DNA of 64,000 nucleotides from Phlebotomus papatasi (taxonomy: Eukaryota > Arthropoda > Insecta > Diptera > Psychodidae). The position numbers and the translations under genes are program-made. Shown here in pieces: positions 24,236-37,942 of the stretch; the stretch's first letter is position 1; each line of letters opens with the position of its first letter. The stretch is taken from positions 57,722,627 through 57,786,626 of the forward strand of contig NC_077223.1 of assembly GCF_024763615.1 (NCBI RefSeq), written 5' to 3'. The notes below the pieces were generated by a model, which was not told the origin of the DNA, did not search any database, and was given only the letters and a program-made list of their open reading frames with translations.

Positions 24236-25520
24236 AATTTTAAGTATTCAAATACTTAAATTTCATCACCGGGTTTAACATATTTCGACAATTTTTTTTA
24301 AATAATCAATTTTTTTCATTCGATTTATCATAACTCAACAATTTCTTTTTACCCATAAGGACCATCAGTTTTTTTTATTAAAATATATTCCCTTAACTTA
24401 GAGGATTATGAGTGGAAATATATTTAATAATGCAAAATCGAGGGTTTATGTACATTGTTCTTTCAATGAAGTTCGATCTATGAAAAGCTTCGTGACATTT
24501 ATTAAATAAACTTAAATTCAAGAGGATATCTCACCAGGTAAGCAAACCGATCAAAAAGTATATTATTTTAATGAGTTTTCAAAAGTCATTCCTAACTCTG
24601 TATTAAGTTTATTAAATTCTTCTTATACATTCCCTCCATGCCTTATTCCTTGTAAGTTACCTTTTCATTTGCGAAGTGCAAACTGCAGTCGTATGCAGTA
24701 ACTTCCGTTTGAAGTTCGTCGTACCGTAAAAAAATAGAATAAAAGAGTTCATTATTTCTCTGTAAGACAGGATAGAAACTGAAAATAATTATTATAGCGT
24801 GATAATAACTTGAGAAAGAAAAATGTGCAAAAAATAATGCTCACGCAAAAAAGATTGTATATAGGTTATTATATCTCGCATATTTGTCTCGCCAGAGCTC
24901 CCCTGCCCGAAAGTTGTACTCTGAAATGTTCCCACCATTCAGAATTAATTAATTATGATGATGAATTTTGCCGTAAGTAATAAAATGAATTCCAACTTCA
25001 AGAAGGTACAGAGATACACAGCATCATGATGTTACAGTATATTTTTAAATGAATTACATTCCTTTCTGGCACCATTCTGCTACGGCTACCAGTATATTAA
25101 TTATGCCGTTCAATTCGGGAACTTTGCTAATTATTCCCCAAGCAAAAAACCCAAGAAGCACGGTACCATAAGGCGAGAAATGTTAAATGGGATGTTTTTC
25201 GCGGGATCATAGAATTTTACAATTTTAATTGTGTTCTACTACAACTGTTATCTCTATATTTCTGAAAATTATAAAATTGGAATTAAGGTGTTGGAAATAC
25301 GTTGCACGAAGATATTGGGAAAAAGAAATACTTCTCGATTTTTAAAGGATAAATAATGCTCTAATTACAATTCCTTTTGCAAATTAAATTGTAAGTTGAA
25401 TTATTCTGGTAAAGAATTACAGCGGGTCCTGGGATTAATGACCTTGCTGAAACAACGCGTAAGTTCCTCAATAAAATATTAGAATTATTCAAACACGTTA
25501 TCTAAAAAAACTAGTATTCA
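24236..25520. other. AT-rich DNA, nothing recognised
   Basis: No exon, RNA gene or family repeat was supported here. Confidence 0.5.
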
Positions 25521-25800
25521 TAGGGGAAACTGGGGCACCACCAAACACGGGGTACCACCAAACAGTGCAATTTTTTAATCGGTTATTCGATTTCAGAGGA
25601 CAAGACTTTTTTTTTTAAATTTAAATTTAAATTTAAATTTAAATTTAAATTTAAATTTAAATTTAAAGACTTACAGAAATTTTTAGGCATTATAGGGATG
25701 CTTGCCCACTGAAGAAATGGTCGAGATAGTCCAAATAGTTTAGAAATAAAAATTAGTGTTTGGTGCTACCCCGTGTTTGGTGGTGCCCCAGTTTCCCCTA
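25521..25800 (+). mobile_element. TA|GGGGAAACTGGGGCACC MITE, copy 2 with hexamer expansion
   Basis: The termini match the other two copies. It is 280 bp instead of 216 because a TTTAAA tract expanded inside it, after the word GAGGACAAGACT. Confidence 0.92.
25616..25667. repeat. (TTTAAA)n microsatellite
   Basis: About 50 bp of the self-complementary hexamer TTTAAA, inside a MITE copy. It is absent from the two sister copies. Confidence 0.95.
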
Positions 25801-27528
25801 ATGTTTTTATTATACAGTTACTAAAAGTATTTACAAATTTACAGCATCAAAAAATGTATACTATATTACAAATTAGTTCCTAATAATAAGTAAAAGTCTG
25901 TAAATATATATAACTAATCGCCTTATATTGCTAATTCCAATGTCGCTAGTGACGGGACCCCATGTTTTTCTCTTAGCCGCAGAGATTAGTTTGCTCGATA
26001 CGATTCTTTGTATTAAAAATTTAACTCACAAGTGGAATATACACACAGTATAGATTCTAAGAACAGGTACTTGTAAAGAATTCAATTTTATAAATTTAAT
26101 GCTATCCGAATAACAACCATTTTAAATCGATTGATTCAACTTCAAAATTTTATAAATGAAGAACAAAAACAAAATTAATTGGATGACACTTTTGGAACGA
26201 TCTTCAATGATCCATTTAAATTAGTTTATGTAGAAACACCAAATATATCGAGTATACTCAAAGTAAACGAAAACACCAACTCTTGTGTCATTCAATTTGG
26301 CCCCATAGTGGTCGCTTGTGTTGGGCAAACAAATTAATTTTGAATAATTGATGTCCTCGAGTCTTAGAGTCCTCGAAGCGGGACATACTGGCTTCCTGAA
26401 AATTGCATGGTCGAAGTGACAATTGATCTCACGTGCACCTTATCCAATGTGCAATATTTCAATCACCAATTAACCATGGAGGCCCCCATCCAATTTAAAT
26501 CTCCAAAGAGTTATGAGCTTTTCCCCTGTATCGTACACAACACACACTCAATCTCCTGCATTCGTGAGCTTTTGGCGCCTGTCGATAAACTCTAATTTGA
26601 AGCATCCATTTAATTTACAACATCCCACACCCTCTATAAAGTATCTGTCACTAACTTGAGCCACAATCACTAATAATACCCCACAATAATAGAGCAATTT
26701 GCATAATTTAATGCTCCAAATGTCATTAAATCTTAAGGGGCTTTTCACACACAAAACCCCACAGGCACATCAAACACTTGTGCTTTATGGCAGAGACTTT
26801 ATGATGACAAAAACTCATGGAATTGTACTTTCTGATGGGCAGGAAATTGAATTGAAATTGTGGGTGATTCCTCCCCAAATATCCATCACATTTAATCTGC
26901 TAGATTGTAAAATGTTTATCCATCTACGTGGCAAATTGCAAGTTTTTCGCATACTTCTGAATTAATTGTTATAATGCTTTATGAACTTTCTCGCTTATTG
27001 CGAGATTCTTAATTGGAAAGTTCAGCAGTTGGTCAATTAAGAAAGTGATTTCTATGTTTTTCTGAAAAGTTATCATGAATCTTTCAGGATTAATGTGAAA
27101 ATTATTCTACAATTCACTAAATGGGGTTTTTGCTCTCTATTAAATTGCAAAAGACAGTTAATACTGAATAAATCATTTCATCAAGAACCATAATTGTTAC
27201 AATGAATAAACATGAATAATTGTTCTTAAAAGCTGTGCCATGATTTTAATTTAAACTGTTTGTTTTTGAGTGCAGAAGTTTGTTAGCAATACAATCAGAG
27301 CAGAATTACTCAGTAGTAGAGGATGGGGCAGTTACAGGATGCAACTATTTCATCATTAGCGATTTTTTCACCGGTTGGAGAAGAATGGGCCAAAATTTTT
27401 CTGTTACTAAAGCAATACTTTAACCCATTTAACTAATTAATTTCGTAACGCGATTGTTTTGTAACACTTCATAGGAACGATAGAAATAAAAGTTTCTGAA
27501 ATTTTTTATTTTCGGTCACTTTCAGAAG
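25801..27528. other. Mostly single-copy DNA, no supported gene
   Basis: Sequence at 26260-26960 is less AT-rich and has several short open frames on both strands, but no recognisable protein and no consistent splice pattern. It may be conserved noncoding DNA. Confidence 0.4.
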
Positions 27529-27730
27529 TAGGTGGAAATGGGGCACATTTTAATTGAGGTAGTTTTAAAATTGGGTTTTTTCTCCTATTTTTAAAATGAA
27601 TTAAGGCTTATCACTGCAATTTTGCTTCACAAATTGGTTTATGAAGCTAAGTTATATCACAGTATGGCGCAGTTCCATTTGAAAATAGGAAAAAAATACT
27701 CGATTTCAAAGTTCGCCCATTTAAAAAATT
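27529..27730 (+). mobile_element. Old copy of the TGGGGCACCTTT MITE
   Basis: The words GGTGGAAATGGGGCACATTT, CTCCTATTTTTAAAATGAAT and TATGGCGCAGTTCCATTTGA align with the intact element at 27908-28109. Its ends have decayed. Confidence 0.65.
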
Positions 27731-27907
27731 TTCCAAGTTTATTTATTCTTAGAATTTTATTTATTCTATGAATTTTAAGACAGTTTTGAAAATATTGCTC
27801 CAAGATCTGAAAGTAAATTAGGGGTAGTTTTAGACAAGATAATCGGGTATTATCGTGTAACAAATAATTAATTATTTGTCATCGCTGAGGCGGCGGCGGA
27901 CGCACAC

Positions 27908-28109
27908 TAGGGGGAAGTGGGGCACCTTTGAAATTGTGATTTTTCACCTATTTTTAAATAAAATTCAACCTTATCGTGATATAATTTAACTGCACAAACA
28001 GATTGAAAAGCTAAATTGCATTATGATATGGCTCAGTTCCACTTAAACGTAAAAGAAAAATCCTAATTTCAAATGAACCCCACTTTCAAAGGTGCCCCAC
28101 TTCCCCCTA
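27908..28109 (+). mobile_element. TA|GGGGGAAGTGGGGCACCTTT MITE
   Basis: It is 202 bp with TA at both ends. The terminal inverted repeats GGGGGAAGTGGGGCACCTTT are near perfect and extend to GAAA. Confidence 0.92.
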
Positions 28110-28144
28110 TAGAGGGTTATTGTAAGTAATTCCAATTATATAAA

Positions 28145-28365
28145 TAGGGGGAGGTGGGGCTATTTTGAGATGTGGGGCTAGATTGTTACACGACTTTTTC
28201 GCCAATTTCTAGATAAAGCTGATCCTTATAATAATTTTATTTAAATCCACAATTATTTTGTCTATACAAATTACATCACGTTAAAACCCAGTTTCCATTA
28301 AAAATATGCGAAAAAGTCGTATAACAATGTAGCCCCACAGCTCAAAGTAGCCCCACCTCCCCCTA
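28145..28365 (+). mobile_element. TA|GGGGGAGGTGGGGCTA MITE, copy 1
   Basis: It is 221 bp with TA at both ends. The arms TAGGGGGAGGTGGGGCTATT and onward through TGTGGGGCTA...CGACTTTTTCG are mirrored at the right end. The copy at 52477-52697 is similar across its length. Confidence 0.92.
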
Positions 28366-28516
28366 CAAATATAAACAAAATTTGATGTAAAAAAAAACGA
28401 TTTTTTTCATTCAAAAATAACTTACAATTTATAAATATAATGTAGTAATAATTTTCAGAAAGGCTTTACATCTTAAATATATTCTTTCTCAAATATTCTA
28501 GATTTCAAAATGCTAT

Positions 28517-29440
28517 TAGGGTGGAATAACCGGCTATCGCCATGTTTAGGAAAAAATTAAATTCATTTAATCATAACTTTTGAATCCTTGTTACAAGATA
28601 AGTCAAATTTGACACAAAGTTACTTAGATGTATTGGCTCTAGATACGTGAAAACAATAATCCTAGAACATAACGCTGGACTACTTAAAAAACTGATTTTT
28701 ATTAATAATGCAAAAATAACCATTTCTTCGCCACTTTTTACCACTTTTCACCAGTTTTGTAAAATTTGTAACCACTTCTCGCCACCCACTTGAAAAAAAC
28801 CACACTCGGTTATTTTAGGCAATGCTATGAAAAGAATACATTCACCATTTCTCTTTCCTTGTGATCACTTTATTATTACTCTCTTTAAATGATTTTTCTT
28901 CACTTTTATTTGAGAAATCAAATTATGGGGCTTTTGCAGAAAGTAAACAATGCATATTTGACAACTGAGAATGTACGAAGTGAAGTTAGCGTCGCCTATT
29001 GAAAAGATATGGCGACAGGTGGTAAAATCAATTCCAGAATATTACCACTTCTCGCCATGCCTCATTTTTATACAAAAATAATATAAAATGAAATATTAAT
29101 TGACTAAATACAAATTTTATGTATTCCACAAGTGCAATTAAATATTCAATAGACAAATTATTTACCCAAATAGGTATTTTTGGCCTGATGAAAATTTGAT
29201 GACACTTAGTACATTTGGTAAGAGATGTTGGATTCGATGCACTTGCTTAAAATATTGCTCTAAAAAGTGATCAAAATCGTGAATCCAAAACGAATAATTA
29301 TTATTTTTCGATTCTATGCGCAGAAGCAGAAACAATACAAAAAAAATGCGACTCATTTATTTCATGAATTGCGAAAAATAGCGATTTCAATGTAAGTGGC
29401 GAGAAGTGGGGCACTGGCGAGAACTGGTGATTCCACTCTA
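28517..29440. mobile_element. 924-bp TIR element, TA|GGGTGGAATAACC family
   Basis: The left end TAGGGTGGAATAACCGGCTA is matched by the right end in reverse, TAGAGTGGAATCACCAGTTC, both continuing TCGCC. The word ACCACTTCTCGCCA recurs at about 28767, 29043 and, inverted, 29396, which suggests subterminal binding repeats. No transposase was recognised. Confidence 0.8.
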
Positions 29441-29577
29441 TTGAAATATTACTCTAAAAAATATGTTCTAAATAAGCATAGTTATGCTTTCTGAGTATTT
29501 TATTTTATTTAATTATTTATTTATTTATTTTTAGAATAGATATTTAGAATGTATTACAGAAATACACATTGAGAATG

Positions 29578-30642
29578 TACAGTGGGACCTCAATAGAGCC
29601 AACTAATTATTTCCAGGCCTGTTGACTCCATTGGATTCGTTTACTCTATCGGAGTCCGAAAAAATGAATTAAAATGTAAAATTTTGAAATGAAAGTTTTT
29701 ATTTATGTTTGTACTACATAATTGATAAATTTAACACGATAGTAGAATATTTTATTTATTTAACCCATAAATTCTACACCCTCTGGTCCAAAAAAGTCGT
29801 ATGTTTGAGCAAAAGTTGGAGATTAAGGAATGATTTTACAAAATGCTTTTATAATTAGTAACTATCTTAAGTGAAAATTACTATCCATGTTATAATATTG
29901 AGGTCCATTCACGTTGTTAAGATAAGGAAATGGTGTCTTAACAATTTCTTTTTTGAATTTTTTTAAGAAGAGCTCCGGGAGATATTTAATTGTTGAAAAT
30001 TCTGATGCAATTAACGTTTTTAATTAGAATTTATTTAAAACTTTTATTGTATGAAAGAAGAGACTGATAGTTGTTCTTTTTGTTGTGACATAACTATGGC
30101 TTTAAACTTTAGAAAAAGAGCAATAAAACTAATTTTCCTCATTTTCTTTTTGATCTGAAGAATGGAAGCTAAATGGTTAGAGATATCTACTTGGAATCTT
30201 CAGATGACCCCCTAATAAGTCCACCTGGGGATTATTATGACCCTCATTTCCTCCCTACCCCACAACTTCACCACCAAAATGTTTTTTTTGTGCTTTACAA
30301 GAAAACACGTCACACGGGATCACAGGGTTCAATAAAAAAAACTTAAGACAAGAGAGAAAAGACCAGAGGACTGTCAATCGGTTAAAACGCTTAACATCAC
30401 GAAAAGAAAATTATTTTGTCGAAAAATGATTACACGGTTAATATACGAATTTTATCATAATATTGTTTTGCTTGTGTTAAAAACGTTACATTGATACACC
30501 AAAACACTGATTTTAATTTCGAGAAAATCATACAATATTATTAGTTCAATAATAATGAAAAAGTTGACTCTATCGGAGTGCGCAGAGCAAAAAAATAGCT
30601 GTTGACTCTATTGGAGATTAACTCTATCGAGGTCCCACTGTA
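29578..30642. mobile_element. Pogo-like TIR element, TA|CAGTGGGACCTC
   Basis: It is 1065 bp with TA at both ends. The terminal inverted repeat CAGTGGGACCTC(A/G)ATAGAG is followed by repeated GTTGACTC(T/C)AT(C/T)GGA words on both sides. CAGT...CCTC termini are typical of pogo/Tigger-type Tc1/mariner elements. No transposase was recognised, so it is probably nonautonomous. Confidence 0.85.
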
Positions 30643-33600
30643 TTATAAAATATAGTAAAAATTACTATATTTTATAGTATTATTTTAGCAAGAAAGACTG
30701 TTGCAGATTTACTTTTAGACACAACTTGATTACGGAATACTGCACAGTGCACTTTTTAGACTTTTCCAAAGTCTCTAATACAGTTGAGAAATTATTACTA
30801 AGAATTTATTTCCATTTTATCGAAAATTAGAATTGAATAATTTAGAATAATTTCATAATAAATATAATAATCTCCAATCTAAAAAAGTAAAAGTAATAAA
30901 TATAATAACAAAGAAAACCTTTAAGTGACTTAAATGAATAAAAGCTCCTTTATAATGTAGTAATCTTTTATATCATCTGCGTCTATTTATTAACCATGAA
31001 TCCCCAAAACTAAAAGGAAATGGATATGTACAAAGCTAATGAAATTATCTAGAAAACAGTCAGGTGTTTTGCCTGTTTCCTGCCACATCAAATTGACTTA
31101 TCTGTGTGCAAAACCAATATCCTGGGAATCAGACGTCTGGACGGAAAATTGTCCACTTGAGACGAATGATAAATATTCGATATTTCACTAATTAATTTGT
31201 TTGTTTGCCCAAATAAGGATATTGATGGAGCCTGAGGGGAAGTCTTCTGCGATGATTGAAGATGGAATAAATCATGAAAGTCTCTAAGATACTCACCCAC
31301 ATGACTCTGAGAAAGTTTTATCACTGAAACCTTTTTTTCTTCCACCCCAAAAAGTCAACCCATGCATTTGGGATATTTTTGCAGAGGAAGAAAAAGCTTC
31401 AGGCGAAAAAGTCTATTCTCTGTTGGATAGGGAGCAAAAAAAAATAATAGAAACATCATCATTAGGCGATGATTATTGAGGGGAGGGCAAAAAATGCCAT
31501 AATTAGTGGTATTCTGTGCCCTTTCTTGAGCTTGACCATTCCCTCAAAATAATCCCACACACACAAAAGAATCCAGAGAAAGTAGCTCTATTTAATGACG
31601 ATTGACCAAGAAGATGACTTTCCCTCCGAGAAAGCTCTGGCAATTTCCCCAAAATATCATCATATTTCATTGGACAAAGAACCAGAAAAGTCTCAACCCG
31701 CTTCAAGCTTTATAGGTGGAAGAGCCCAAAAGAGAAATGATAGGTCAGAGTTTGTGGTTTTGTTGCAGTATGGTGCATACATCCTAATGCATATTTCCAT
31801 CTCATATGTCACTGTCTAATCTCTTGCAAAATTTCTTCAAACTAGGATCAACCACAGAGGCAAATTGTAGCCATAAAATATCCAGATTTCACCTCAGACA
31901 TCCATCCAATTCACTTGAGGTGCAAATTGAGTAAATTCCCTCTCAGGAACCATTTATTTCCAGGAATTTTCTTAACTTCCTCATCTCATCCTCTTGTTCT
32001 GAGCCACAATGTTCTATTGATTATCGACAGGAGATGGATTAATTGGTGTTCAAAAGAGAGAATTTGAATCTGATGAGAGTTTCTTTTGAAGAATTCATGG
32101 AATGGAGACGCCTGGTGACTTAATACCATTTCAAATGCCTCCTCAAAAATCAAATAAACCACAAGAAATTAATTAGGCTTCCAATGTGGTTGTTGATTTT
32201 GTGCTTGGAATTTAAGGAAGTAAACGAAAGGGAATGGAGCTATAAATTACACTAACACTTCCACGTGGCTGCATATAGGTGGAAAAAGGTAGAATTACAA
32301 AAGGATAATTCATACAAGTGCTCGAGTCAACACAAAAGTACTTCCTTCCACCATTTCCTACCTTCGTGGCAGAAAATTTTCCGGTACTTTTGGGGAGTTA
32401 CTCCCAGCGATATTGAGGCATTTGGAAGATTAATCTTCTCGTGTGTGCTGCCGACACCTATACATGACGTATTTCGACTTAAAGTGTGTCTGCATGAAAG
32501 GTGAAAGTTCACTTTCTACACACAAACTCTCATTCTCGGACGTGATTTTAATCGATTTCAGGTGGCATAGAGGACATCAAGAGCGCAATGTTGTTAAAAT
32601 ACGAGATAATAATAATAATAAAATATTTAATAATGCTTCAAGGAAACAATTTTACATTTAAAGGACTATGTACACATAAAACCTTTATCTCAGTAATGTG
32701 AAATATAGGAATGGTAATTTAAAACAACAAAAGTTGAGAGTTTTTCGAATTCATTCAATGAGTCATAATGATGACCTATTTTTTCTTAATAGAATTTTAA
32801 TAACTAACATATTGTGAGAAATTATTGTCAAAATGGAATATTTTGACGCGATTTAAAAGTAGAAGTCGAAACAATTTTTTTTAATATTTTATTTTGTTAA
32901 AAATTTTTGAAAATTTGTAATTTTAATATATATCTTTTAAATGTTCGAAATTCCCATAAGGAAGCTAAATTTTTAGAAATCTTACTAATATTTAAATCTA
33001 TTTTAAAGGGTTACGTGAGTTACGCAGACTAAAATAGGTATGATTAGATAGTGGTATCTTATAGTTTGCCTGCGAAAGAATATTGAGGAAATCACTTTTT
33101 ATTCTAAATATATACTTCCCTTCCTATTCATTGAAATATTTATCAGCCTCATACAAACATTTTTTGTACAAATTATATGCAATGAAAAAATCATTTGGTG
33201 ACTAATTTACTCAGGTCTCCCCTACATTCTGTTCGAATTTCGAAGTGCTCAAGTGTCAAAATGTGTTGAGCTACACTTTGTTGGAGGTAAAAATACAAAG
33301 TAACGACGTTCATTGTTTCTGTCCCTTTATTTAATCACTCCATAATCACTGAGTAACTCTCTTGCGAGCTTTTTAGTTCAATATTTGATAAATTTTCCAC
33401 ATCTTGTTAGAAAATTTTGTATGAAAATTCGAAATTGAATTTGATTTCTTCGAACATCAATGACTTTTTGTGTAAATAGAGTTCCTTTTACCTTTTATCC
33501 AAGACACTATTGGAGAATCAAACTTTACTTGTGTTTCCATCCAGTCCGTCTCAGTTAATTTTAATTTGTCTTACAAAATTCATTTTCTAAATTATAAATA

Positions 33601-36267
33601 ATCTTGTCCACTATAATAAAGACAATTTTTTTTAAAATAGGTCATCGATTATCAGATTTCAATTATGAGATCCAAGCTATATTTTTAACATTTTTAAATG
33701 AAAATTAAGAGAAAATATTCTTCAGTTGTTATACTTTTATATGCTTAAGAATTGTCATTAAAATAAAATATTGTGTTGAAACAAAAAAAAAGAAAATAAA
33801 TTTTATTTGTAGTCTTCAAGACCCACGTTACTCTTCAAAAGAGTTGAGACAACTTGCTAAGGACTAAGGCTTGATATAATCAATCTCATCCGTCGAAATT
33901 TTTTAATAACTTTCAAATTTAAACGAAGCCTTTTGAATCAAGTAATTCTTTATTCTTGTATTTCAGCATATTTTTACCATTTTACCTCTTTATTTTTTCT
34001 GAGATTTCCGAATGATAAGGGTCATAAGTTCGACAAGGAAAATTTAAGGCAATTCCTGTATTCGTTATCAGGAGTTTGTGAAAAACTCTTTAACTCTTTA
34101 AGCAGTTTCAAGCGGTTTGAGTACAATCTAAGCACATGAAATTTTATTAGAATCATTAATATCTTACCTAACATTGTATAATATTTTGATCTATTTTAAG
34201 CACACTGTGCTCACGAGTAGCTAAGAAGCCCTAAAAAGAAATAAATGCCAAAATGTTAAGTAACTCTGTAATCTCGGTAGGAAATCTTAAGTGTTCGACC
34301 TGTCATGATTTTGAAGAAGATTCTATCCTTTTTTCGTAAATCAATTCTACTTTACTCACACACTCCGATGACCTTTAACCTGATCCACTGTGATGAAGGA
34401 TTTCAAGGTGTATAAATGGAAATTTGAGTCATCAAATAAAATGAGTTTCCCTGCAATGTAATTTCCACAAAAGCTCACATAAACAATTTGCATGATTTTT
34501 TTCCCAGCTAAATCACCCGCATTTATGTTCACCCATAGAATGGAAAAACATTAACAATTTGCATAAATATTGGTCAGATTTTGAAGAGAATGGAAAGAAA
34601 ATATAAAAGTTATCGCATGAGTATATTCAATTAATTTGCATAATGGGAATACCGTTGGGGTGAGAAATGGCACAAATTAATCCGATGAGAGTAGAAAGTT
34701 TCTTCAGCCCATTTACCCAACTCTACCCAGGAATGTTTTGCCAACAACAGCTATTTCAATCTCTGGGATCAATTGATACGCTTTTTCATGGCCCCTCCAA
34801 TGGCACTTTTGCTAAAGTTGAGGACACACTTTGCATATGAGCTTTGAGGGGGTGATTCGTGGGCAACAAATGATGCGGAATAATGAATTCGCAATGAGTT
34901 TCTTATTTTGGGACAAAATGCCACGTGTCTGATATGGAATCACAAAGCACAACTACAGGATTCTTTGGAATTTTCTTTGGGAAATACAAGACGTAATACT
35001 TGAAATTAGAATTTTGCTACAGCAACACACACGACAAATTCACTTAATATTTTTTGGTACTTCAGACAAACAGTCCGCTAAATACGATTGAATAATGTTT
35101 TATGCAGAGATTGTAAACTGGGTGAAATCTTAAGATTACAACCAACCAACGTTATTTATTAATTTCCTAGAGGATTTGGCATCAAAGAGATTCAGAAAAT
35201 GCTTTGAATAAATAATCTCACTCTGTGAAAAGTATCACACAAGTGTTGAGGAATTTGCAAAAGGGATTTTGGACTTTGCAGGTACAAAGTGTACCTTTGA
35301 AGTGTGAAAAAGTGTCTTGGTGTGGGAATAAAAGACCCAAAATCTCTCCACAACTCGTGGTCAACCCCCCCAAATGTGGTTTAATGTGAACTCTCAACTC
35401 CTAGCCTCTGATGCTTTTGGTCAAAGAAGACCCAAAAATGCGCATGAATTGGCATCAATCACATTGTGAACTTTTCAGGAGCTCAATTGGCACAATTCCA
35501 GGGAAGAGTTTGACCAAGAGTTTAACTCCCCCATATATACTTCTTCCATATACCACAAAAAATATTCCTCTCACAATTAGAGCATTCTGAGAAAACTTTA
35601 GCCTTCATCCCAATTCCATATTGATTGTCAACTCTCTATAGGGTTGAAGGAATATCTCTTCGGCATTGAACTTTTGTTTGCAGTTTCGTCAGAATATTGA
35701 AACATATTGTATCTAACAAAATGTAAGTAATATTACGTCTCTTTTTATTTAATCTTTTTTATTCTTACACAGAGAGGTATCCAGATATAATATGCCAAAT
35801 AATGGTACTGAAACTTAACATTTTTTTTATCAAATGGTTTGGAAACTTGGAACCTTCGAAACTCCCCCTCAATTCCCCCACAACTCCCGTCTCCACCAAA
35901 ACCGTATTTTTTGGAATTTCTCGAAAACGCATTGTATGATTTTTTTTTCATTTTTTGATACGTTTTAGAGAGATTTCGTCCATATACGAAAATAGGTACC
36001 GTTATCATTCCTAAAAACGGTTTTACAAGGTCAAAGGTTTAAAAGGCTCTAGAGGCTACATCATGTTTAGACTCGTTGAAAAGGTCTTAAAATTCCTAAT
36101 AAGCTTGAGTCAATTTCAATCGATAATCGACTTTCACCTAACGATAACAAATTTTTATTCGATATTGAATTGTAATTAACCCTGATATAAATTTTGGGCA
36201 GTTTTGAGGAATTTATAAATCAGTTCAAACCGGTTATATACTGGTAGTGATACGATTTTGAAACTTT
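30643..36267. other. Mostly single-copy DNA, no supported gene
   Basis: At 33050-33250 there is a third copy of the CAATGAAAAAATCATTT dispersed repeat. Stretches 31080-32560 and 34350-35720 are less AT-rich with short open frames on both strands, but none gives a recognisable protein. Confidence 0.5.
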
Positions 36268-36390
36268 TTTCAATTCAATTCAATTCATATTTATTCATCA
36301 GATTAATGGCCTTGCGGCCATCGCCGTCCTAGCGTTGCTCCAAACCAACTCCGGGACGGAAACGATGGAAAGTCCTTCTCTGGTTGTATG
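36268..36390 (-). mobile_element. 3' end fragment of a LINE or SINE with (TTGAA)n tail
   Basis: Read on the minus strand, GGACGGCGATGGCCGCAAGG is followed by CCATTAATCTGATGAATAAA and a (TTGAA)n tail at 36286-36268. GC-rich sequence ending in a short simple tail is typical of non-LTR retrotransposon 3' ends. The clade was not identified. Confidence 0.5.
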
Positions 36391-36439
36391 TTTTGAAACT
36401 ATAAATGGTTATTTTTTTTCAAAACCAATTTTAATTCAA

Positions 36440-36600
36440 TACTCTTTAAACTGTTTTAGGTAATCTTTTGACTAATTTATGAATCAATTCAAGTCGGTTG
36501 AGAACCAATAAACGGTAAATGATGCGAAAGTATTTTTGGGTTCACAAGTTCGAGCACTTCACAAAGGCTGAGACGCTTTGTCACCCCTTTTACTAGTGTT
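36440..36600 (+). repeat. Dispersed GAGACGCTTTG repeat
   Basis: The ordered words AATTCAAGTCGGTTGAGAAC, GGTAAATGATGCGAAAGTAT, TTCACAAGTTCGAGCA and GAGACGCTTTGTCACCCC match copies near 54470-54600 and 62840-62965. An extra copy of the first part lies near 36220-36260. Confidence 0.6.
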
Positions 36601-37371
36601 CAGAACATTTTGAGCAATGTTGATTATACAACATATGTACATATCAGTCGACAAATAACTAAAGGTGATATAAATCAAAAGAAGAAAAATTTTCAAAACA
36701 ACAGAAGATATCAGTGATGAAAATTATATAAGTTCTCAAAATGCCAAGAAATGTTCCTTTCACTCTATATTCAAACTCAATTTTCCCTGCGAATTTCTCG
36801 GGACTTTAGGATGTTTTCAATCAAACTCCCCAAGAGATACTAACTTCAGCGATTCCCCGAAGTTTGATATTTTCATTTCATACCACCTCCCTTGTGGAGT
36901 TTCTTTTCGCAGAAGAGACTCTTGTTATTTGTGGGATTTTCATTTTCATAACATTTGTAGAAGGCTTCAATCACGTTTTATTGCATATGAAGAAAATTGG
37001 ACAAATTTTTATATGAATCAAAATAAAGTCGATGAAACTTCAAATTTATGGGATCTCAAAAATGAATTTCTCAGCCATTACACGAGATTTCAGAATTCCA
37101 ACTTCACAATAACTTTTAGAAGTAAATACAGCAAAAACCCCCAATTTTACTTTTCAGAAGTTTTCTTAATTGACTTTCCGCAAAACTTCGAAATCTTTAC
37201 AAACTCTTTGGAGCAATTGAAAACAAAATCAAAGATAATTGATAAGATTATGTCAGTTATATTGCTGTTTAAATGCATTTATACTGTTTGAACTTAAATT
37301 GAAAACAAATAATTGTTCATTTTTTTTCTCGGAATACGTTTGCCAATTATTAAGGATATCAAATGATGATA

Positions 37372-37710
37372 TACAGTAGAGCCCCGCTATAGGCCATATT
37401 TGGATCCAGATTTGACATTTGGGTCGCACTAGTCCATGCCATTTTTTAAAATTATCCACGACTTTTAGTATTGAAATTGCTCGACGACTTCCACTTTCTT
37501 TGCGATTGTTGTACTTGTCCTCGTTCTCTTCATTATGGATCACAATTATCACAACTACTCAATAAAGTTTGCCAAAAATATTAAAATAATTATGACAACA
37601 TTGCATGTCGCGCACTAAAAAACATAACCTAACTTAATAGAGTGCTTTGAAATCAACGGTCGATAAATTGTGGACTATAGAGCGATGGCCTATAGCGGGG
37701 CTCAACTGTA
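37372..37710. mobile_element. Pogo-like MITE, TA|CAGTAGAGCCCCGCTATAGG
   Basis: It is 339 bp with TA at both ends. The terminal inverted repeats CAGT(A/T)GAGCCCCGCTATAGG continue to CCAT. Length and CAGT ends fit a nonautonomous pogo/Tigger-type element. Confidence 0.92.
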
Positions 37711-37942
37711 TAGACTTGTTGTCTGAAGGTGACCGCACAGAAAATCAACTCTAGGAAGCAAAATATTTGATCTTATTTCGTATCCACTCTCTAGGTTTTT
37801 TCAACTTAACAAGGAAATATCACTTATGATTCCATTTATTTTCTTGTACGAACTCGAAAAAAAGTAAAATATATAACTGTGGATAAGGACTCTGGAAAGG
37901 TTGGACACTTTGGTAACGTTTTAGATAATTCTTGAATGTTTT

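Noticed and set aside
31088..31345. 85-codon open frame on the minus strand
   Set aside because: No recognised motif, no neighbours and no splice signals in register.
36929..37291. 120-codon open frame, plus strand
   Set aside because: It does not begin with ATG, matches no known family, and its composition is what AT-rich noncoding DNA gives by chance.
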